A stretch of 20,000 nt of DNA from contig MCFG01000248.1 in NCBI GenBank assembly GCA_002104895.1, positions 32,501 through 52,500 of the forward strand, given 5' to 3'. Both the position numbers and the translations under genes were made by a program. The notes under the pieces were generated by a model. That model made no database searches. It saw only the letters and a program-made list of their open reading frames with translations, and was not told the DNA's origin. This DNA is from Anaeromyces robustus (Eukaryota > Neocallimastigomycota > Neocallimastigomycetes > Neocallimastigales > Neocallimastigaceae). This document shows positions 1-10,800 of the stretch, piece by piece; the first letter of the stretch is position 1, and every line of letters starts with the position of its first letter.

Positions 1-25
1 AATATATATATATAAATTTTTTAAG

Positions 26-64
26 ATGAGTGAATCTGAATTTGAATCTGAATCTTTTATTTGA
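26..64 (+). other. Possible 3' end of an upstream plus-strand gene
   Basis: From 26 the plus strand reads ATG then MSESEFESESFI and TGA at 62-64, an acidic Ser/Glu/Phe string built of GAATCT/GAATTT hexamers, with richer base composition than the A/T desert around it. The frame is open back to base 1, and TTTTTTAAG before it resembles a splice acceptor. It may be the last exon of a gene lying mostly outside the window. It may also be chance. Confidence 0.2.
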
Positions 65-411
65 AGGAATATGACAAGAATTAATAATTGCTATATTTAT
101 TATCTTTTTAATTATAATATTTTTATATATTATTTATTTATCTTAAATAAATAAATAATGTATTATTTTTCAGTTATAATTATTATTATTAATTTTTTTT
201 TATTTTGTTTTTTAAAAGAGATAAAAAATAATTATTTATTTGTTATATAAATAATAAGTGATTAGTGTAATAAACCAAAAATAATAATTATAATTATAAT
301 AAATAATAAATAATAAATAATAATAATATTAATAAATTTCGGTTCAATGTATTATACATTTAATCAAAAAGAAAAAAATTTTTTATAATATTTTTTTATT
401 AATTTATCTAG

Positions 412-443
412 TTATTTATTATTTATTTATTTATTTATTTATT
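412..443. repeat. (ATTT)n microsatellite
   Basis: About eight near-perfect ATTT units. Confidence 0.9.
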
Positions 444-473
444 GGTGGACCAATTCTTAAATCTTTGTTTATT

Positions 474-474
<1 letters not shown>

Positions 475-504
<30 letters not shown>
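475..504. repeat. Poly-T tract, 30 bases
   Basis: Uninterrupted T run; read in one frame it gives a spurious poly-Phe peptide. Confidence 0.95.
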
Positions 505-509
<5 letters not shown>

Positions 510-735
510 TTATAGATTGCACAAAAAAATAATAATTATAGTTTTGTGTAATCCAAAAAAAAAAAAAAGAAAACAACAAATAATTAAAAAAATAAAAAGT
601 GGATATAAATTATATAAATATTAATTATTAATTATTAATTATTCAGTTCCCTACATTATTTTATTGATTGTAGCATTTCCCAATTTTTTTATTAAAATAT
701 ATTTTAATAATAAAACAAAAAACTGTAACTAAACT

Positions 736-797
736 CTACTCCTTGAGCTTTTTTACTTTTTCATTAATAGTAGATGATTTAGCTGATCCTATTTTGA
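736..797 (-). other. Possible short terminal exon or gene remnant
   Basis: On the minus strand about 18 codons read KIGSAKSSTINEKVKKLKE and then TAG (736-738), with ordinary codon composition in the middle of A/T simple sequence. A TAG suited to a splice acceptor precedes it (about 788-790). No upstream exon is recognisable before the NRPS at 2009, and the fragment is too short to assign. Confidence 0.15.
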
Positions 798-880
798 TTA
801 TGTAATATAATAATTAATATAAAAACACCTTAAAAAATGATGCTTTAATAAGTAAATATAATATAGGTAATTTATAATAA

Positions 881-963
881 TAAATAAATAAATAAATAAA
901 TAAATAATCAAATAAAAAATAATAATAGTAATAATAAATAAATAAATAAATAAATAAATAAAT
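881..963. repeat. Two (AAAT)n microsatellite blocks
   Basis: Two blocks of AAAT/TAAA units (about 881-907 and 931-963) are separated by some 24 bases of A/T sequence. On the minus strand they give YLFIYLFIY-like artefact peptides. Confidence 0.9.
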
Positions 964-1328
964 AGAGATATTATTTATTAAAATTAACTTAATAATGCTC
1001 ATAATAAAAAAGAATTATTTTTTTTTTAAATTATATTTTATTGTTTTTATATTTTTTTTTATAAATTAATAATATAAAATTTAATATTTTATATTATTAA
1101 TTTTGATTATAGAAATTTTTACATTTTTTTAATATTTTATATATGTTTTTTTTTATTTTTTATTTTTTATTTTTATTTTACTTATTAAATAATTCAATAA
1201 TAATAATTTATCAATAATTATTAATAATATAAAAATTATTTATATATTACTGTTATTTTATTTGTATTTTTTTATACTTGTTATTATGTTATTTAACAGA
1301 ATAATTATGAAATATTTCTTATTTTGAT

Positions 1329-1329
<1 letters not shown>

Positions 1330-1373
<44 letters not shown>
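1330..1373. repeat. Poly-T tract, 44 bases
   Basis: The longest homopolymer in the window, immediately before the first copy of a degenerate 23-base repeat. Confidence 0.95.
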
Positions 1374-1376
<3 letters not shown>

Positions 1377-1647
1377 TTTGTTATAAAACAAAATATATAA
1401 TATTTTGTTGTAATTATTTATATTTGTTATTAAACGAAATTTTTGAAATATTTTTTTTTTGTTGTTGCTGTTTTTTATATTAATTAAGCAAAATATTATA
1501 TATTTCGTTTTTAATTTTTTTTTATATTTATTATGTTGTTATGTTATTAAACGAAATATTGAAAATATTTTTGATATAATTTTATATATATATATATGTT
1601 ATATTTGTTATTTATATTTATTATTTATATTTGTTATTAAACGAATT
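1372..1647 (+). repeat. Four degenerate copies of a 23-base element with core GTTATTAAACGAAAT
   Basis: Copies at about 1372-1394, 1418-1440, 1533-1557 and 1625-1647 share TTATATTTGTTATTAAACGAA with few changes, at irregular spacing (46, 115 and 92 bases). The AAACGAA core holds the only recurring G/C bases in the area, so it stands out from the A/T background. All copies have the same orientation. Confidence 0.6.
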
Positions 1648-1936
1648 ATTTTGAAGTAATTTTAAATATATTTTATATAAAAAAATATATCAAAAATATA
1701 TATATATTTTTTTTTAAATTATATTAATTTTGAAATATATATTATTTAATTTAATGTATTATATAATATATATACTATATAATGATATTAACATTAATTA
1801 TTAATATTTTTTTTTTTAATTTTAAATATTTTATATTGTTTTTTGGTTTTTTTTTTTTTTTTTTGACTTAATTTAATATTCCTTGATTTTTTTCTTTTTA
1901 ATTTCTTTTTTTTTTAATTTTGTTTATTTTTTTTCT

Positions 1937-1939
<3 letters not shown>

Positions 1940-1966
<27 letters not shown>
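1940..1966. repeat. Poly-T tract, 27 bases
   Basis: Uninterrupted T run 43 bases beyond the NRPS stop codon; on the gene strand it is a poly-A in the presumed 3' untranslated region. Confidence 0.9.
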
Positions 1967-1975
<9 letters not shown>

Positions 1976-2008
1976 TTCTTATTTTCATATTTAATTTCAT
2001 ATTTTTTT

Positions 2009-5000
2009 TTATTTAAAATAACTTATAAATTTTTTTAAAGCACCTTTAATATTTATCATTTTATTTTGTTTATTGGTATTATTTGCTTTTTTATTATTTG
2101 ATTTGTTTATTTTAGTGTTATTAGTATTATTCAATGATTTTACTTCTGAATTTAAGGATTTATTTTTAATATTATTATTGTTATTGTTGTTTACTTGATT
2201 TTGATTTTCTTTTGTTGTAATATTTTTATTATTTTCATTATTTTCATTATTTTCATCTTGATTATCTATTAAAGTTATATCATTTTTAATTATATTTTCT
2301 TTTCTGAAATACATATCTTTTTTGATGATAGATACATAATTATTTAACATGGATTTAATTAATTCACTGTTATATAGTACTTCATTATATATGAAACTCA
2401 TTTTATAGTTATCTTTATTTTCATATACAATGAACATAAAGTCTGGTGAATTTTCCAACGTTAATAAATCTTTAGTTCCTTTAAATGTTAGTTCTTCATC
2501 ATCACTTGTAACATTAAGTAAATCTTTTCTATCAAGTATTTCAAAGATTTCTTCATATCTTATATGTTTACCTAATTCAACATCATCACCACCTTGCATT
2601 TCATATGGATCAAATTTAAACCATGAATTACAAGTTGGAAGACCTAATGTTTCAGATACCGTTGAAAATGGTAAATTATAATCGTAAACAGTTAATAACA
2701 TATTCATTACATTCTTAATTATATCAATTAAACTTAAATCTTCAATTTTAACTAAAATTGGAATATATTTTGCAAATAAACCAATTAAGTTTTCGGTGGA
2801 AGAATTATTTCTATTTGAACTAATAAGTGCTGTATAAATACTAGTATTATTAGAATAAATAGATAATATTAAACTGTAAACCGTTAATAATATAGCTGTT
2901 TTAGATAAACCATATTTCTTTGAAATTGAATTGATTTTATCATAAAATTCGGTATCGGTAGTGATCGATACTTCATTATACTTTTTCTTTTCATTTTCAC
3001 TCTCACTCTTCATGGAATTTTCTTTTGTGATGATTCTTAAGTTTTCGTGATAACCTTCAAATAAAGATTGATAATAATTCATTTGATTTGAATAAGATTC
3101 AGAATGAACAAGTTCATCATAATAGATAGCATAATCACTATATTGAATTGGTAATTCCTCTAATTTACCATTATTATAAATTACATTTAATTCATTTATT
3201 AAAATACCAAAGGAATAACCATCCGCTATTCTATGATCCATATCAATCATTAATACGGATTTATTGATCATTCCTACTCTAATTAATAAATCTTTAGTAA
3301 TATCAAATGGTCTTATGAATTTTGAAAAGTTTTCAATAGTATATTCTTCAATTTTAACTTCGACATGATCTCTTGTTTTAACAAACATTTTATATTTACC
3401 ATTTATTTCCTTTTCAATAAAGTAGGATCTTAATATATCATGTCTGTCAAAGATCACAGCTAAAGCATCCGTTAATTTTTGAATTTGGACATCTTTAGGT
3501 AATTGATAATAACTAACCATATTACCTGAATATTCACTTAAAAAGTCTAAATCAAAGTGATTGGCATTATAGGTGAAGTTGGATAAAATAGATGTACTTG
3601 GGAATTCATTTTGGTTTCGTTTTTCAATGACAGTACTATTAAATTTGTTGGATAATTTAATATTTTCAATAGCCATAGCTAAATCTTTAATGGTTGAATT
3701 TTTCATGACATCTTTCATGGTAATGTGAACATTACAGAATTTCTTTATTTCAGCTACTGTTCTAATTGCATTCAAACTATTTCCTCCTAATTCATAGAAA
3801 TCACTCATGATACCAATTTCATTTTCCGCCATATTAAACATATCACTATAAATTTTACAAATAATTTTTTCAGTTTCGGTTACTGGAGCAACGTATTTTT
3901 CTTTATTTAAATCTTCAATATTTGGTTTAGGTAATGCCTTCTTATCTAATTTACCATTATTTGTAAGTGGTAATTCATAAATTCTAATAAAGTATCTTGG
4001 AATCATATATTTTGGTAATTTATCCTTTAAGTAATTCTTAATTTCGTTGGATTCAATATTATTGGAAGTTAGGTAGTAACAAATTATGTATTTGTCTCCA
4101 TTCTCATTGGTTTCACAAAGAACAACTGAATTTTCAATTCCTTCTATTTCTTTGACAGTATTTTCAATTTCACCAAGTTCAATTCTTTGTCCTCTTATTT
4201 TAACTTGGAAATCGTATCTTCCTATACATATGATTTCACCATTTTCTGTCCATTTACCAATATCTCCTGTTCTATAAATAATTCGGTTATGTTCATCATG
4301 ATTGAAATTGAATGGATTTTCAACAAACTTTTCATTTGTTAATTCTTTTTGATTTAAATATCCCTTACCAACACCATATCCTCCAATACATATTTCTCCT
4401 TCAATACCTACTGGAACTGGTCTTAGGTAATGATCTAAGATATAAATTTGGAAGTTACATAATGGTTTACCAATAGTAATGACACTTGGATCACGATCAA
4501 GTACCTTAATATTAGATACTACAGATGTTTCAGTTGGTCCGTAGACACTACATACCTTACCATTACTACAATTTTGGATATTCTTTACAATGGTATTTTC
4601 AACCTTTTCACCTCCCAATAATACCCATTTAACATTTCTAAGGGAAGCGGAGAATTTTTCAAATTTCAAATAATTTTCCATTCTTGATGGAACGGTAAAG
4701 ATATAATCAACGTTATATTTAGTGATTAAATTACTTAATAATTCAGGATTATTGTAGTCTTCATCATTACCTAAAATAATGGTACTACCTCTTAATAATG
4801 GATAATTAATTTCACCAATAGAAATATCATGAGTAAATTTACAAATACCTAATACATTATCGAAATCTTCATCGTAGATACTACCTTCACCATTAAAGGT
4901 TTGACTGTAAAGACAGTAATTTATTAAGTTGCTGTGAGTGATCATGGTTCCCTTTGGTTTACCGGTGGTACCAGAAGTAAATAATATGTAGCATAAATCA

Positions 5001-7885
5001 TCACCTTGATTAACATATTCAATACTTTCAATGTTAGTAGTGTAATCATGTTCTTGTAAAGCATAAGTTTTAATATTTTCATCAAACTTAAGCTTATTCT
5101 CTTTTTCTTCTTCTTCTTCTGAAAGAACATATTTAATAATTAATTTTGCATTAACTTCATTCACCATATATTTAATTCTTTGTTCAGGGAATTCTGGATC
5201 TATTGGTAGGTAAGCAGCTCCAGATTTCATAATACCAAGAATAGCAACAATAAAGTAGTACGATCTCACACTGATAACCGGAACAATATCACCTCTTCCA
5301 ATATTTTGTTTTCTTAAGTAATGTGCAAGAGAATTGGACATTTCATATAATTTTTTATAGGTAATTTTAATTCCATTATTAATAATGGCACATTTTTCTG
5401 GATATACATGAGCAATTCTATCAAATTCTTCATGGTATAATTTATTAAAGTCATAGTCAAAGTGATTATCATTAAATTCTTTAACAATTTTTGTTTTTTC
5501 ATGCTCTGGAATATATTCAATACTCTTGACTTCTTCGCCAAATTTAGAAATACTTTTCATGACTTCAACGTAACTATTAACAATTTCATTAATAATTTTA
5601 TCATTGTATAAGTCTTTGTTATATAATACATTAATACTGCAATCATTACTATTTTCAATGATCATCATAACAAAATCAAATTTAGAGATATTATTGGCTT
5701 CTTTCATTATTTCCTCCATTAATGATGTCATTTCTTCATCAAATTCATTTTCATTAACAAATATATTATTTTTGTTAGACGAAGATGTGTTTATATATGG
5801 TTGATATATAATGGTATTGTCAAGAGTTTTTATTTTCAATGATTCAAATATTTCAGTTAAGGAAACATCTTGATTGTTATAGGCATTAAATAATAAATCG
5901 GTATTACGTTTTAAAATATCAATAAACTTTTCATTTTCATTATATTTTAATAAAAGTGGAATGGTACTAACAAACATACCAATCATATTTTCAACATATT
6001 GACTATATCTGTTAGCATTAATAGTGGATGTATAGATAGTATTTTGTCCTGTGAATTTTGATAAAACATATCCATAAATACTAATGAAGAAACTTGTTTT
6101 ACTAATACCATTATTTTTGACGTATTTATTAATAGTTTTACATAATTGTGAATCAACAGTCACTGAACTATATTTAATGTTTGAATTATGATTATTATTA
6201 TTTTTCGTATTCTTTTCTTTATTTTCGCTGTTTTTCTCCTTTTTAGGAATATTTAATAATTCATAATCACAATCAAACATATCATGATAGAATTTAATTT
6301 GACTGTCAAAGTATCCATGATTCTTTTTGTCATTCATATATATGGCGTAATCACTGAATTGAACTTCAAGTTTATCAACATGATTATCATAATAATAATT
6401 ATTTAATTCATTCATAATCACCAATAAAGATGCACCATCATATATAATATGATGAACGTCAAATAATATAATTCTATTCTCAATGAAACCTACTCTAATT
6501 AATGGAGCTTTGGACACGTCAAATGGTCTAACGAAGGAATTAACATTTTCAAATGTATACGATTCAAATTCTAATGAACATTCATTATCAATAAATCCGT
6601 AAACTTTAATTTCCCCATTAACTTCTTTTTCTTCATATCTACTTCTTAAAATTTCATGATTATTAAATACCTTGATAAGACCTTCTTTCACCTTTTCAAT
6701 ATCAACTCCTTCATTCAATTTAAATAGAGAAGGTTCATTATATATAATTGTATTTGGATTTTTGCTAGAATCAATATAGACACCTAATTGTTGAGAAGTA
6801 ACTGGGAATTCTAACTTATTTTGTTTTTCAATGATTTCAATTTCTCTTGAAAGGGTTTCATTATTTAAAATTTCATTAATATGTTGACCTAAGTTATAAA
6901 TAACTGAATAAGAATTAATATCTTTAATAGTTAATCTAATATTAAATTCTTTTTCAATTTTTGTAATAACTCTTATGGCATTCAAACTATCTCCACCTAA
7001 TTCGAAGAAATCACTCATAATTCCAATTTCTTTGGAATCAATATTAAATATTTCACTGTAAATCTTACAAATACATTTTTCAATTTCGGTTTCTGGGGCA
7101 ACATATTTTTCTTTAATGTAATCATTAAGATCTGGCTCTGGTAATTCTTTTCTATTTAATTTACCACTAATCGTTAATGGAATTTCATATATTCTCTTAT
7201 AGTAATTTGGAACCATATATAATGGTAATTTCTTCTTGAGATATTCTCTAATTTCTTTTCCATTAATTTGTTCATCAGATGAAACGAAATAGCACATTAA
7301 GAATTTTTCTTCATTTTCTTTCTTTTTATCAATAACGATACAATGTACGATACCTTCAATTTCTTTAATAATACTTTCAATTTCTCCTAATTCAATTCTT
7401 TGACCATGAATCTTAACTTGGAAATCAATTCTACCTAAATATTCAATGTCACCATTTTCCGTCCATTTTCCAAGATCACCTGTTCTATACATAATATCAC
7501 AATATTTATTATTATCAAAATTGAATGGATTTTTGATGAATTTTTCTTTGGTTAATTCTTCCCGGTTAAGGTATCCCTTACCAATACCATAACCTGAAAT
7601 AAATAATTCACCTTCTACTCCAATTGGTACAGGTTTAAGATATTTATCCAATAAGTATCCCTTATAATTACATTGTGGTTTTCCAATAGTTACTTTACTA
7701 TCCTTAGTATCGTCTATTTCTTTATAGGTTGAGGTAACGGTACATTCAGTTGGACCATAACCATTGTAAATCTTACAATTAGAATATTTATGAATTTCTT
7801 TACATAAATTAATAGAAAAGTCTTCACCAAGTAAAATCAAAGTTTTTATTAAACTCAAGGATTTTCTGAAATCTGGATCTTCCAA
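2009..7885 (-). CDS. NRPS segment 5: rest of A4, T4, C5, A5, T5, terminal C, tail
   Basis: The open frame covers about 1,958 residues; it has no ATG at its 5' end (the first codon is TTG), because it continues A4 from segment 4. Residues counted from 7885: A4 remainder 1-249 with YGPTECTV and YRTGDLG; T4 262-340 with Ser300 in ELGGDSL; C5 350-799 with HHIIYDG at 478-484 (6454-6434); A5 816-1319 (5440-3929) with FTSGTTGKPKG at 969-979, FTHDIS (D1020), YGPTETSV and GKLDKK; T5 1331-1410 with Ser1370 in ELGGNSL; a terminal C-like domain 1419-1866 with DHRIADG at 1550-1556 (3238-3218); and a hydrophilic tail to 1958. No thioesterase or reductase follows, so the terminal C domain is the likely release or cyclisation unit. 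The stop is TAA at 2009-2011. Confidence 0.92.
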   Translation of the reverse strand: MEDPDFRKSLSLIKTLILLGEDFSINLCKEIHKYSNCKIYNGYGPTECTVTSTYKEIDDTKDSKVTIGKPQCNYKGYLLDKYLKPVPIGVEGELFISGYGIGKGYLNREELTKEKFIKNPFNFDNNKYCDIMYRTGDLGKWTENGDIEYLGRIDFQVKIHGQRIELGEIESIIKEIEGIVHCIVIDKKKENEEKFLMCYFVSSDEQINGKEIREYLKKKLPLYMVPNYYKRIYEIPLTISGKLNRKELPEPDLNDYIKEKYVAPETEIEKCICKIYSEIFNIDSKEIGIMSDFFELGGDSLNAIRVITKIEKEFNIRLTIKDINSYSVIYNLGQHINEILNNETLSREIEIIEKQNKLEFPVTSQQLGVYIDSSKNPNTIIYNEPSLFKLNEGVDIEKVKEGLIKVFNNHEILRSRYEEKEVNGEIKVYGFIDNECSLEFESYTFENVNSFVRPFDVSKAPLIRVGFIENRIILFDVHHIIYDGASLLVIMNELNNYYYDNHVDKLEVQFSDYAIYMNDKKNHGYFDSQIKFYHDMFDCDYELLNIPKKEKNSENKEKNTKNNNNHNSNIKYSSVTVDSQLCKTINKYVKNNGISKTSFFISIYGYVLSKFTGQNTIYTSTINANRYSQYVENMIGMFVSTIPLLLKYNENEKFIDILKRNTDLLFNAYNNQDVSLTEIFESLKIKTLDNTIIYQPYINTSSSNKNNIFVNENEFDEEMTSLMEEIMKEANNISKFDFVMMIIENSNDCSINVLYNKDLYNDKIINEIVNSYVEVMKSISKFGEEVKSIEYIPEHEKTKIVKEFNDNHFDYDFNKLYHEEFDRIAHVYPEKCAIINNGIKITYKKLYEMSNSLAHYLRKQNIGRGDIVPVISVRSYYFIVAILGIMKSGAAYLPIDPEFPEQRIKYMVNEVNAKLIIKYVLSEEEEEKENKLKFDENIKTYALQEHDYTTNIESIEYVNQGDDLCYILFTSGTTGKPKGTMITHSNLINYCLYSQTFNGEGSIYDEDFDNVLGICKFTHDISIGEINYPLLRGSTIILGNDEDYNNPELLSNLITKYNVDYIFTVPSRMENYLKFEKFSASLRNVKWVLLGGEKVENTIVKNIQNCSNGKVCSVYGPTETSVVSNIKVLDRDPSVITIGKPLCNFQIYILDHYLRPVPVGIEGEICIGGYGVGKGYLNQKELTNEKFVENPFNFNHDEHNRIIYRTGDIGKWTENGEIICIGRYDFQVKIRGQRIELGEIENTVKEIEGIENSVVLCETNENGDKYIICYYLTSNNIESNEIKNYLKDKLPKYMIPRYFIRIYELPLTNNGKLDKKALPKPNIEDLNKEKYVAPVTETEKIICKIYSDMFNMAENEIGIMSDFYELGGNSLNAIRTVAEIKKFCNVHITMKDVMKNSTIKDLAMAIENIKLSNKFNSTVIEKRNQNEFPSTSILSNFTYNANHFDLDFLSEYSGNMVSYYQLPKDVQIQKLTDALAVIFDRHDILRSYFIEKEINGKYKMFVKTRDHVEVKIEEYTIENFSKFIRPFDITKDLLIRVGMINKSVLMIDMDHRIADGYSFGILINELNVIYNNGKLEELPIQYSDYAIYYDELVHSESYSNQMNYYQSLFEGYHENLRIITKENSMKSESENEKKKYNEVSITTDTEFYDKINSISKKYGLSKTAILLTVYSLILSIYSNNTSIYTALISSNRNNSSTENLIGLFAKYIPILVKIEDLSLIDIIKNVMNMLLTVYDYNLPFSTVSETLGLPTCNSWFKFDPYEMQGGDDVELGKHIRYEEIFEILDRKDLLNVTSDDEELTFKGTKDLLTLENSPDFMFIVYENKDNYKMSFIYNEVLYNSELIKSMLNNYVSIIKKDMYFRKENIIKNDITLIDNQDENNENNENNKNITTKENQNQVNNNNNNNIKNKSLNSEVKSLNNTNNTKINKSNNKKANNTNKQNKMINIKGALKKFISYFK

Positions 7886-10800
7886 AAAATAATCTAAATC
7901 TTGTTGGTGTAGTATTTATAAATTCAACGTTATTTTTATTAATGTATTTAGAAAGTAAGTCAATATTTTCACATAAGTTATCGACTAAGACTATGGTTAA
8001 TCCATTGACTAAACTTAATGTGATTTCATTATGATAAATATCAAATGAAAAGTTGGTGAGAGCAAGCATATTACTTACATTATCCTTTCTTATTATACCA
8101 TGTACCGATAAGTTGCTATTATTATTAAATTGTCTTATATTATTATATATATTGAAATGACTGACTAATACACCTTTTGGTTTACCCGTTGTACCAGATG
8201 TGAATAAGACATAACATGTATCATTATCTTCATTGATATTATTACTAGAATTGATGTTTACCTTATAATCATGTTGTTTTAAATCATACATAACATAATT
8301 TTCATTTAATTCAACTAAACTATTAATAACATTTTGAGTGTTAGAGAAGAGAATAATTTTTGGTTGAACTTCATTCAAAATAAATTGAATACGTTCAATT
8401 GGTAATTTTTTATCAATTGGTAAGAAAGCACCACCTGCCTTAGAAATAGCAAGTGTACTGATAATGAAATATGGAGAACGATCACAAATTACAGGAACAA
8501 TATCATTTCTAGTAATACCACATTTTCTTAAATAATGAGCTAAAGAATTACTCATTTTATCTAATTCATTATATGTTATAGTGGATTCATTATAGACAAT
8601 GGCACATTTATTTGGATTTTCTTTTGCAATTCTACTAAATTCAATATGATATAAATTATCATTTCCTTCAATGTTAACATCATTATTAAATCCATTTATA
8701 ATTTTTTCTTTTTCATCACTTGGAATATACTCAATGTTTTTAACTTGTTCTTCAAATGAGGAAATATTTTTAATCACTTCAATAAAACTATCAATGATTC
8801 TATTAATCATTGGGTTATCATAAATGTTTCTGTTATATTCAATAACAATTGTATAATTATTTTCACGTTCAACCACTTCACAAGTTAAATTAAACTTTGA
8901 TTTATTATTGTTTTCGTCTACAATTTCTTCAACATTTAATGGTACTTCATTTTCAGTGATTACACCTTCCATATTATCATTTGTACTTGATTTAAGGTAT
9001 GGTTGATATATGAATGAATTTTTTAATTTTTTCAATTTTAATAAATTGAATATTTCTGATAATGAAATATCTTGGTTATCATACATATCTACTAATAAAT
9101 TCATATTTCTTTTAATAGTATCAATGAATTTTTCATCTTCATTTTCATATTTCAAAAGAATTGGTAATGTACTGACAAACATACCAATCATGTTTTCAAC
9201 ATATCCATTATTTCTGTTGGCACTAACAATCGAACTATAGATAATATCTTGTCCACTGTATTTAGATAAAACATATCCATAAATACTAATAAAGAAGGCT
9301 GTCTTACTAATACCATTATTTTTAATATATTCATTAATTTTTTCACTTAATTCTACATCAATAATTTTTGTATTATTTCCGATGTTAGTATTTATTTCAT
9401 TATCTTCTTCTGAATCTTCATTTATATTAATATTTTCCTTCTTTGGAATATTTAATATTTCATAATCACATTCAAACATTTTACGATAAAATTCAATTTG
9501 GTTTTCAAAGTATCCTTTTTTCTTCTTTTCATCCATACTTATGGCATAATCACTATATTGAATTTGTAATTCATCAATTTCATTATCATAATAATATTTA
9601 TTCAATTCATTTGTGATAATTAATGTAGTCGTACCATCAGCAATAATATGATGTATATCAATTAAAAGAATCTTATCTTCAATAAAACCTACTCTAATTA
9701 ATGGTGCCTTAGATAAATCAAATGGTCTAACAAACGATTTAACATTTTCAAATGTATAGGATTCAAATTCTAATGAACATTCATTATCAATAAATCCATA
9801 AACTTCAGTTTGTCCATTAATTTCTTTCTTTTCATACTTACTTCTAAATATTTCTTGATTTTCAAATAATTGATTAATTGCTTCTTTGATCTTTTCAATG
9901 TTAATGCCTTCATTTAATTTAAATATTGAAGGAATATTATAAATAATGGTGTTTGGATGTTTTATAGAATCAATATAGACACCTAATTGTTGAGCAGTTA
10001 TTGGGAATTCTAATTTATTTTGTTTTTCTATAATTTCAATATCTTTTTTTCCATTTCCATTATTTAATATTTCTTCAATATGTTTTCCTAATTGACTGAT
10101 AACTGAATGTAAAAGAATATCCTTAATACTTAATTTAACATTAAGTTCTTTTTCAATTTTAGAAATAACTCTGATGGCATTTAAACTATCTCCACCTAAT
10201 TCGAAGAAATCACTCATAACGCCAATTTCTTTGGAATCAATATCGAATATTTCACTGTAAATTTGACAAATACATTTTTCAATTTCGGATTCTGGTGCAA
10301 TATATTTTTCTTTAATTAAATCTTCAATATTTGGTTCTGGTAATGATCTTCTATCTAATTTACCATTGGAGGTTAATGGAATTTCTTGAATTCTCTTATA
10401 ATAATTTGGAACCATATATAATGGTAATTTCTTTTTGAGGTATTCTCTAATATATTTACCTTGAATTTCATCGTTAGTTGTAATGAAGTAACACGTTAAA
10501 TATTTTTCTCCATTTTCTTTGAACTTATCAATAACAACAGAAGATTCAATATCTTCAATTTCTTTAACCGTATTTTCAATTTCACCAAGTTCAATTCTTT
10601 GACCACGAATCTTAACTTGGAAATCAATTCTTCCTAAATATTCAACTTCTCCATTTTCTGTCCATTTACCAATATCTCCTGTTTTATACATAATTCTGTT
10701 ATGCACTTCATTATCGAAATTGAATGGATTTTCTATATATCTTTCTTGTGTTAATTCTTTACGATTAAAGTATCCCTTACCAACACCATAACCACCAACA

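Larger units (their letters stand above)
65..2008. other. AT-rich intergenic region downstream of the NRPS
   Basis: Almost pure A/T with homopolymer runs, AAAT and AT repeats, and stop codons in every frame apart from runs encoding poly-Phe, poly-Ile or poly-Tyr. Apart from the possible 736-797 exon and the repeats listed separately I see no gene or RNA gene. It must contain the 3' untranslated region and polyadenylation site of the NRPS, but in such sequence an AATAAA signal has no predictive value. Confidence 0.8.

Noticed and set aside
442-624. 60-residue plus-strand open frame
   Set aside because: Mostly poly-Phe from a T30 run and poly-Lys from an A14 run; simple-sequence artefact.
881-963. 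CRISPR-like array of short repeats
   Set aside because: Continuous microsatellite without unique spacers.
814-1002. 62-residue minus-strand open frame
   Set aside because: YLFIYLFIY-type peptide translated from AAAT microsatellites.
1459-1659. 66-residue plus-strand open frame
   Set aside because: Leu/Ile/Tyr/Phe-only composition over A/T repeats; no protein character.
7878-7892. Programmed ribosomal frameshift site
   Set aside because: The T6 run lacks a recognisable slippery heptamer with downstream structure, and three other unrelated breaks exist in the same gene.
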